In this document: in pieces, positions 58,162 to 64,000 of the stretch
Numbering within the stretch: the stretch's first letter is position 1
Layout of the letters: every line of letters starts with the position of its first letter
Assembly (NCBI GenBank): GCA_965223405.1
Contig: CBDCWO010000006.1
Coordinates: 682,001-746,000 of the forward strand
Length of the DNA: 64,000 bases
Origin: CBDCWO01 sp965223405
GTDB taxonomy: Bacteria > Bacteroidota > Bacteroidia > Chitinophagales > Saprospiraceae
Direction: 5' to 3'
Program-made: the position numbers and the translations under genes
Notes under the pieces: model-generated
Database searches by the model: none
Seen by the model: only the letters and a program-made list of their open reading frames with translations
What the model was told of the DNA's origin: nothing

Positions 58162-58599
58162 CTATTCAAATTTGACCTTTACATCAGGTGGATGGCATTT
58201 ACTACAAGAAGCAATTTCAAAATAATTTCCTATAGGTCTTTTAATCGGCTCCTGTGTCATCAGACTATGCTTGATTAATTTACCTAACAGCTTATTATCG
58301 GTAGTCATATCCAGCCAAATAGAATCTTTTGTGTCCGGGTATGTAACCAGAATAATCGGCATCACCCCAGTATCTGCACTATCACTTCGAGTAACTATCC
58401 ATTTTTCATCTGATTTTTTCACTAAATTCAATTCCTGATAAGGATGCCAGGCGATAGTCATTTGGACCGGTGAATGGTAGGAGCTTACCTCTTCGGGAAG
58501 AACAGTTCGCATCCGGGTTGGAACCAATTCCATATTAGTCCGGCAAGAGATAATCAATATAATTGCAAAAAGAAAATATAGCATACATGCCTTTTTCAT
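58162..58599 (-). CDS. Lipoprotein with C-terminal haem c motif
   Basis: 145 residues. Lipoprotein signal MKKACMLYFLFAIILIISC. The last residues are CSKCHPPDVKVKFE, so a CxxCH haem-binding motif (Cys132, Cys135, His136) sits at the extreme C-terminus, with no sequence after it for a distal Met ligand; a His or Met earlier in the chain could serve. I do not recognise the rest. It lies 173 bases after the cbb3 operon on the same strand and may be functionally linked to it. Confidence 0.65.
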   Translation of the reverse strand: MKKACMLYFLFAIILIISCRTNMELVPTRMRTVLPEEVSSYHSPVQMTIAWHPYQELNLVKKSDEKWIVTRSDSADTGVMPIILVTYPDTKDSIWLDMTTDNKLLGKLIKHSLMTQEPIKRPIGNYFEIASCSKCHPPDVKVKFE

Positions 58600-58772
58600 G
58601 CCTCAGAGTTTTTTAAAATTTCAACTTTTTTGTCTCGAGGCAAAAGTTACCAAAGGCACTTTACAGTAACATTGATCTTGCTCATCACTTGCATTGATTA
58701 TAGAACAAAAACTATACTCCTAAGTCAGAATAAACCAAATATTAAAAGCCGAAAGGCCACTCAATTAATCAA

Positions 58773-59468
58773 TTAGTGGCAGAAGACGTTGTTGATGAAT
58801 GAGTCCCACAGAACCAATTCATGGGGAATGGTCATCGAAAAACCCCGCATCAACAGCAACAATCCAAATATTCCGATGGCCACAGGAGAAAATTTGTTGA
58901 GGTAGTTGCGAAAATTTGGGTGAATTACCTGTTGAAAAAGGATTAAAGCAAAGAGTAATGGTACCGTCCCTAATCCAAAAAAAAACATACTGGCCATTCC
59001 CAGTATGGGTGCACTACTTGCAACGGCCAACGCGATAGCCGTATATACCAAGCCACAAGGAATAAGCCCATTGAGCATGCCAATTAAAAAATAACCTCCT
59101 TTTCGATTATGCCGCAAGATCCTATTGATACCATTTTTTATGCTATTTTGTAATTGCAAGTTTATATTTTCCAGCCAGAGAATTTTCCAATGATAGGAAA
59201 AAAAGACCAAGAGTAATATTAGTATCCCACCGAAAATCGAAAAATACTTTTGAAATCCGGCAACTTCAATAACTTGACCCAGCAATCCAAAAATTACTCC
59301 TAATAAAACGTAAGTCAAAATTCTACCTAAGTGAAATATGGAGCCAATAGCCCACATGGTATTCCGGGTCGATCTGGCAATAGGAAGGGCTAAAGTGAGT
59401 GGACCACACATCCCTACACAATGCAAACTACCGGCTAATCCCAGCAGAAATGCAGTCCAGAAAATCAT
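58773..59468 (-). CDS. Sulfite exporter TauE/SafE family membrane protein
   Basis: 231 residues, about six transmembrane helices. N-terminal FLLGLAGSLHCVGMCGPLTLALP is the HCxGMCGP signature of the TauE/SafE family members found in cco operons; a role in copper supply or oxidase assembly has been suggested (inference). It starts four bases inside ccoH, so it is translationally coupled. Confidence 0.88.
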   Translation of the reverse strand: MIFWTAFLLGLAGSLHCVGMCGPLTLALPIARSTRNTMWAIGSIFHLGRILTYVLLGVIFGLLGQVIEVAGFQKYFSIFGGILILLLVFFSYHWKILWLENINLQLQNSIKNGINRILRHNRKGGYFLIGMLNGLIPCGLVYTAIALAVASSAPILGMASMFFFGLGTVPLLFALILFQQVIHPNFRNYLNKFSPVAIGIFGLLLLMRGFSMTIPHELVLWDSFINNVFCH

Positions 59469-59905
59469 ATCTTTAAGACAATTTTCTGTTCGTGATAGAA
59501 CGCATCACCATCCATGATGTAATCAATTTTTAAGCGCCATAATCCACTGGTCAACTTTGCTGTAGAGAGGATCAACTGGGAGGATTGTTCACCTTGGATC
59601 CTAACGGTATGATCTAATCGTTGATTATCCGGTTTGAAAAAATGAACCGTACCTTTTATTCCATTTAGTGGCCCCGGGAAATCTAAAATCAACTGCTGCT
59701 TTTCTCGGGTATACTTTACGGTGATTGGTTTGCTGATCGCATTTTGCTTCTTTTCATAATGTTGTTGGTATTTTAAATCTTCCTCATAATAATTGTCTTT
59801 CACCAAACTGTGATCAACTTGCAATGATTTGAAGACCACCCATACCAGAGTAAGGATAAACAATCCCATAAAAATTGCAATTCCTGTACCCCAATTGATT
59901 TTCAT
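59465..59905 (-). CDS. ccoH: FixH/CcoH family oxidase assembly protein
   Basis: 146 residues. One N-terminal transmembrane helix (GTGIAIFMGLFILTLVWVVF), then HSLVKDNYYEEDLKYQQHYEK, a FixH hallmark, and a periplasmic beta domain (FPGPLNGIKGTVHFFKP). CcoH is needed for stable assembly of cbb3 oxidase. Five bases after ccoG; overlaps tauE/safE by four. Confidence 0.9.
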   Translation of the reverse strand: MKINWGTGIAIFMGLFILTLVWVVFKSLQVDHSLVKDNYYEEDLKYQQHYEKKQNAISKPITVKYTREKQQLILDFPGPLNGIKGTVHFFKPDNQRLDHTVRIQGEQSSQLILSTAKLTSGLWRLKIDYIMDGDAFYHEQKIVLKI

Positions 59906-59910
59906 AAATT

Positions 59911-61344
59911 CTAGTTTATCGGACTCATAAAGGTAGTCTTGGCAACATCAATTATCTTACCTTCAGAGATGACATTTACTTTAACTTTATTCTTCCCTCC
60001 CACTAGCTGATCTCGTGGAAGTTCGATAAAAACAGCACCTTCAGTTACGTCATTTGGTGAAGCTACTGGAGGTTCGCCGACCCATTTAATCGCACCATTC
60101 AGGCCATCTAATTCAAACTGAATAGACATGGTATCGGAAGTCTTGTTGATAATCTGGTAATTGTACAAATTACTGTAGTGTTCGTCATCTACTTTCTGGT
60201 ATAACATCCCTTTAGTACGTAATAATAACGTTTCTACCTGAGTTCTGGTTGCAAACAAGACCACTTCGAGTACAATCAATATACCTAAAGCACAGGTGTA
60301 CGCAATTGAACGCGGGGTAAAAAACTTTCTATGCCCCGTGCGAACACCCTCCTCACTATCATAACGGATCAGGCCTAAAGGACGCTTTACTTTTTGCATG
60401 ACTTCATCGCAGGCATCGATACAAGCAGTACAGTTAACACATTCCAGTTGAGTACCATTACGGATATCAATGCCAGTAGGACAAACCTGTACACACAGTT
60501 TACAATCAATGCAATCTCCCAGTAACGGTAAGTCATGTATTGTTTGTCCTTTTTTAGGTTTCCTGATCTTACCCCGGGGCTCTCCCCGCTTATAGTCGTA
60601 GGTAATAACGACTGAATTTTTGTCCAACAATACCCCCTGGAGTCGGCCATATGGACAGATCGTCGTACACACATGGTCTCTGAGGTAGGCAAATACACCG
60701 TAAAAAGTAAATGAAAAAGCGATCATTGCAATAAATCCGGAGAAATGAAGGCTAACGGGTTCCGTTGCTATCTTAATCACTTCATCCACACCTATTATGT
60801 AGGAGAGAAATAAGTTAGAGACAAATACAGCGATTATAAAAAAGATGACATGTTTACTGATTTTCTTAAACACTTTCTGTCCATCCCAAGGGGCTTTGGC
60901 CAACTTTTTTTGGGCATTCCCATCCCCTTCGATTAAGTATTCAACTTTGCGGAAGACCATTTCCATGAAAATGGTTTGGGGACATACCCATCCGCAAAAC
61001 AGTCTGCCATAAATTACGGTGAATACCGCAATGAATATGACGAGTATCAGCATAGCGAGAACGAAAAGGTGAAAATCCTGGGGGGGGAAATAAATTCCAA
61101 AAAGTATAAATTTTCGCTCCAGAATATTTAAAAGGATAAATGGTTTTCCATTTACCTTGATAAGTGGTAGAATAATCAACACGGCCAACAAAAACCAACT
61201 TACCCAGGTACGGTAGTCATAAAATCGTCCCTTAGGTTTTTTAGGATATATCCAAACTCTTTTTCCAGAAGAATCAACTGAACTTAAATGATCACGGAAT
61301 TCCTGTTGCTCCTCAATTCTTTCATTAACATTCTCCGTATTCAT
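59911..61344 (-). CDS. ccoG: CcoG: cbb3 oxidase accessory ferredoxin protein
   Basis: 477 residues. Several membrane helices, a proximal CGWVCPQTIFMEMVFRK, CTTICPYGRLQ, and two 4Fe-4S cluster motifs GDCIDCKLCVQVCPTG and CVNCTACIDACDEV. A C-terminal Ig-like periplasmic domain follows. CcoG reduces copper for cbb3 assembly. Nine bases after ccoP. Confidence 0.95.
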   Translation of the reverse strand: MNTENVNERIEEQQEFRDHLSSVDSSGKRVWIYPKKPKGRFYDYRTWVSWFLLAVLIILPLIKVNGKPFILLNILERKFILFGIYFPPQDFHLFVLAMLILVIFIAVFTVIYGRLFCGWVCPQTIFMEMVFRKVEYLIEGDGNAQKKLAKAPWDGQKVFKKISKHVIFFIIAVFVSNLFLSYIIGVDEVIKIATEPVSLHFSGFIAMIAFSFTFYGVFAYLRDHVCTTICPYGRLQGVLLDKNSVVITYDYKRGEPRGKIRKPKKGQTIHDLPLLGDCIDCKLCVQVCPTGIDIRNGTQLECVNCTACIDACDEVMQKVKRPLGLIRYDSEEGVRTGHRKFFTPRSIAYTCALGILIVLEVVLFATRTQVETLLLRTKGMLYQKVDDEHYSNLYNYQIINKTSDTMSIQFELDGLNGAIKWVGEPPVASPNDVTEGAVFIELPRDQLVGGKNKVKVNVISEGKIIDVAKTTFMSPIN

Positions 61345-61353
61345 ATAGACACT

Positions 61354-62295
61354 TTAGTTTTCGGATTCTACGGGTACTTCTTCGGCTGTTTCTTCGGATT
61401 CGGGTTCATATAAGGTTCCTTCAGGTTCCTTTTGATTTGGAGGATTTGTGCCTTGCAAAGTCAAAATATAACTGGAGACTTCTTGCATGGCCGTAGCATT
61501 TAGCTGTGATTGCCAGGAGATCATACCCTTCTCCGGCACACCATATTTGATCGTGCGAAAGATATCTTGAATACTTCCACCGTGTACCCAATACTTATCT
61601 ACCATATTCGGTCCTACACCACCTTCACCTCCCATACCATGACAAGCAGCACAATAGGAAACAAAAATTCCTTTTCCTGATTCAAGGGCTGCCGCTTCTG
61701 TCAATACCGTAACGGTATTTTCATCTACCTGAGTAACCTGGGAAGCTAGATATTCATCGACTTGCAATTTTGCCAATCGCATTTCTGAATTATACTCTTC
61801 AATTGAACTGGGTCCTTGTCCTGTAAAATGGTAATATGAATAATATACCACTCCAAAAATTATCGTAAAATAAAATAAAGCTACCCACCATGGTGGTAAA
61901 CTATTATCCAATTCACGTATACCATCGAATTCATGATCAAACATAATGTCCCTCTCCTCATCCAGAGGTACGGTTTTCGTCAGTTTTCGATTGAGCCAAT
62001 TCCACATGGAATCACGTGCCTTCTGGGATTTAGGTTCAGAAGCCCAAGTCTCACCTTTAGCCTCGGCAAGAGAGCGGGCATATAAATTTGAAATTGTATC
62101 GTTGATACGAAATATGACAATAATCCCAATCGCCAAAATTAAACCTCCGAGCAGAAGAACTAAATTCTCATACACAAATGACAATGTTCTATCCGTAACA
62201 GATACATTTTCTAATTCCTGAGACCAAACCAAGAGCGGCAATAAACTCAGCAATGTGGTAACCAAGATATGTTTAAAAATATGTTGACCTTTCAT
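61354..62295 (-). CDS. ccoP: cbb3 oxidase cytochrome c subunit CcoP (mono-haem)
   Basis: 313 residues. An N-terminal signal or membrane helix (TLLSLLPLLVW, then LLLGGLILAIGIIVIF), a central WWVALFYFTIIFGVVYYSYYH helix and one cytochrome c domain with CAACHGMGGEGGVGPNM. Proteobacterial CcoP has two haems; only one CxxCH is present here, as often in Bacteroidota. Between ccoQ and ccoG. Confidence 0.93.
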   Translation of the reverse strand: MKGQHIFKHILVTTLLSLLPLLVWSQELENVSVTDRTLSFVYENLVLLLGGLILAIGIIVIFRINDTISNLYARSLAEAKGETWASEPKSQKARDSMWNWLNRKLTKTVPLDEERDIMFDHEFDGIRELDNSLPPWWVALFYFTIIFGVVYYSYYHFTGQGPSSIEEYNSEMRLAKLQVDEYLASQVTQVDENTVTVLTEAAALESGKGIFVSYCAACHGMGGEGGVGPNMVDKYWVHGGSIQDIFRTIKYGVPEKGMISWQSQLNATAMQEVSSYILTLQGTNPPNQKEPEGTLYEPESEETAEEVPVESEN

Positions 62296-62321
62296 TTTTA
62301 ATTATTCTTTTGCTTGTTAAA

Positions 62322-62486
62322 CTATTCTTCATCATCCAACGGAAGACGAGACATTTTGTCGATAAACTTTTTATCCTTGCGAAACACTTGTATGACACCG
62401 ACTACAAAAATGGAAATAAATGTGAGCAAGGCGAAGATGGCCATCCAGTTGAAATTACCTGCACTATCTAAAATGTATTTAGCCAT
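62322..62486 (-). CDS. ccoQ: CcoQ-like small membrane subunit
   Basis: 54 residues, found by reading the gap between ccoP and ccoNO: one transmembrane helix (AIFALLTFISIFVVGVIQVF) and a charged tail ending SRLPLDDEE. Size, hydropathy and position fit CcoQ. Gaps are 26 bases to ccoP and 18 to ccoNO. Confidence 0.8.
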   Translation of the reverse strand: MAKYILDSAGNFNWMAIFALLTFISIFVVGVIQVFRKDKKFIDKMSRLPLDDEE

Positions 62487-62504
62487 TTTAATATAATTTA
62501 TAAA

Positions 62505-64000
62505 TTAATTAGTTGCATTTATGACCTTTTCACCTGCCGGTTTAATATCAGTGCCCAGTCGTTGCAAATAGGCTATCAAGGCGATGATTTCTTTATTTGC
62601 CAGATCTTCACCTTCGACACCATCCTGATTTAATCTTTCTGCAATTTCAGCTGCTTGAGCATTCAAATCATCTACTGCCTTTTCCGCATAATTTGCCGGA
62701 TAGGGAGTACCTAACTGTTGTAATACTCTAATTTTTGCACCGGTATATTCCGTGTTCAACTCACGTCTAAACAACCAGGGATAAGGAGGCATTATGGATC
62801 CCGGTGACATGGACTCTGGATCCAGCATATGGTAATAATGCCAACTGTCCGGATATTTATTTCCAATACGATGTAGATCGGGTCCAGTACGTTTGGATCC
62901 CCACAAGAATGGACGATCATATATAAACTCTCCGGACTTGGAATACTCTCCATATCTTTCAGTTTCAGATCGGAAAGGTCTGATCATTTGTGAATGGCAC
63001 CCCAAGCATCCTTCTTTGATATACAGGTCTCTTCCTTCCAATTCCAACGGAGTATATGGTTTTACCGAGGCTATTTTCGGTACATTGGAACTGACAAACA
63101 ACATCGGGAATACTTCAATCACAGTACCGATCAAGACCAACACCGCACTTGCCAGCAACATTTGAATTGGACGTCTCTCAATCCATTTATGCCAGTATTC
63201 TCCTTTTTCTCTGTGATATACTTCTCTAGCAGGTGCTTCGGCAGCTTCATTTGGCTCCAGCGATCCGGATCTAACCGTCCTGATCAAATTCACAACCATC
63301 AAGATGACCCCGGCGAAATACAATGTTCCTCCTAAGGCTCTCATCATATACATGGGAATAATCTGGGTTACGGTTTCGAGAAAGTTTCCGTATTGCAAGA
63401 ATCCTTCGGGTGTAAATTGTTTCCACATCAAGGATTGAGTCCATCCCGCCCAATATAACGGAATCGCATAAAATATAATTCCTAAAGTACCGATCCAAAA
63501 ATGTGCATTTGCCCATTTTACGGAATACAATTTGGTATTGAAAATTCGAGGTAACAACCAATACAGGATACCAAATGTAAGGAGTCCGTTCCAACCCAAT
63601 GTGCCAATATGTACATGTCCAATGGTCCAATCCGTAAAGTGGCTAATCGCATTCACAGATTTTAATGACATAAGAGGTCCTTCCAAGGTAGACATCCCAT
63701 AAGCAGCAACCGCTACTACCATAAATTTCAAAATAGGATCATCTCTTACCCGGTCCCAGGCACCTCGTAAAGTTAAAATACCATTAAGCATCCCACCCCA
63801 TGAAGGAGCAATCAACATGAGAGAAAAAACAGTTCCTAAACTTTGAGCCCAATCGGGTAAAGAGGTATATAATAAATGATGTGGGCCCGCCCAGATATAA
63901 ATAAAAATAAGAGCCCAAAAGTGAATAATTGAAAGCTTATATGAAAAAACGGGTCGATTAGCCGCCTTTGGCAAATAATAATACATTAGGCCTAAATAGG
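62505..64000 (-). CDS. ccoNO: cbb3 oxidase CcoN-CcoO fusion (5' end missing)
   Basis: Partial; frame is open to the right edge and contains YLGL before the first Met, so the N-terminal half of CcoN lies outside. The CcoN part keeps IWAGPHHLLYTS and GHVHIG (metal and haem ligands). The CcoO part starts near EGRDLYIKEGCLGCHSQMIRPF with one haem c motif. The fused NO subunit is a known Bacteroidota arrangement. First gene of the visible operon. Confidence 0.95.
   Translation of the reverse strand, partial: YLGLMYYYLPKAANRPVFSYKLSIIHFWALIFIYIWAGPHHLLYTSLPDWAQSLGTVFSLMLIAPSWGGMLNGILTLRGAWDRVRDDPILKFMVVAVAAYGMSTLEGPLMSLKSVNAISHFTDWTIGHVHIGTLGWNGLLTFGILYWLLPRIFNTKLYSVKWANAHFWIGTLGIIFYAIPLYWAGWTQSLMWKQFTPEGFLQYGNFLETVTQIIPMYMMRALGGTLYFAGVILMVVNLIRTVRSGSLEPNEAAEAPAREVYHREKGEYWHKWIERRPIQMLLASAVLVLIGTVIEVFPMLFVSSNVPKIASVKPYTPLELEGRDLYIKEGCLGCHSQMIRPFRSETERYGEYSKSGEFIYDRPFLWGSKRTGPDLHRIGNKYPDSWHYYHMLDPESMSPGSIMPPYPWLFRRELNTEYTGAKIRVLQQLGTPYPANYAEKAVDDLNAQAAEIAERLNQDGVEGEDLANKEIIALIAYLQRLGTDIKPAGEKVINATN

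Overview
The window reads as a chromosomal segment of a low-GC member of the Bacteroidota, most likely a Saprospiria-like or related marine/sediment lineage (inference). The support is: several proteins with a C-terminal type IX secretion (T9SS) sorting domain, multi-thousand-residue HYR/beta-helix surface proteins, LytTR and HisKA_2 signalling proteins, DUF5103, a one-haem CcoP with a CcoNO fusion, TAnnTTTG-type -7 promoter boxes, and the near absence of Shine-Dalgarno sequences. I saw no rRNA, tRNA, insertion sequence or CRISPR array.

Layout. (1) 1-5591: the 5' two thirds of a large type I polyketide/fatty acid synthase (KS-AT-DH-degenerate MT-structural KR-ER), cut by the left edge. (2) 5863-13614: a glycan-salvage group, with a GH92 alpha-mannosidase lipoprotein followed by a NagB-PIG-L fusion, diverging from an FAD-dependent oxidoreductase lipoprotein and an unrecognised protein. 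(3) 13810-15714: a secreted MORN-repeat protein and an M43 metalloprotease. (4) 16072-18875: a LytTR response regulator and a TPR sensor kinase. (5) 19220-30641: a small T9SS protein, TypA/BipA, a cytochrome c-sugar dehydrogenase and a 2263-residue T9SS surface protein. (6) 30852-38511: a same-strand cassette made of a small cysteine-containing protein, a 1540-residue beta-helix protein, three tandem phage-tail-collar proteins, a GNAT acetyltransferase and a DUF6916-like protein. (7) 38833-41656: a PurK-like protein that has lost its catalytic residues, an unknown protein and a GT4 glycosyltransferase. (8) 41663-47768: an outer-membrane protein, YegP, a Rossmann-fold protein paired with a PaaK-type CoA ligase, and a TIGR04282 glycosyltransferase. 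(9) 47734-57838: TolC/HlyD export genes, guaB-AAG-DUF5103, acetyltransferases, an esterase and an M35-like metallopeptidase. (10) 58162-64000: a haem-motif lipoprotein and the cbb3 oxidase operon ccoNO-ccoQ-ccoP-ccoG-ccoH-tauE/safE, cut by the right edge.

How it works together. The cco operon encodes a high-affinity terminal oxidase and its assembly factors. GH92 plus NagB-PIG-L suggests use of mannose and amino sugars from glycoproteins. Much of the rest is surface or secreted material. The two strongest candidates for undescribed biology are the tail-collar/beta-helix cassette (30852-38511), which has no other phage genes, and the PurK-derived pseudoenzyme (38833-39786) with its unknown neighbour. 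The animal-FAS-like megasynthase at the left edge is also unusual.
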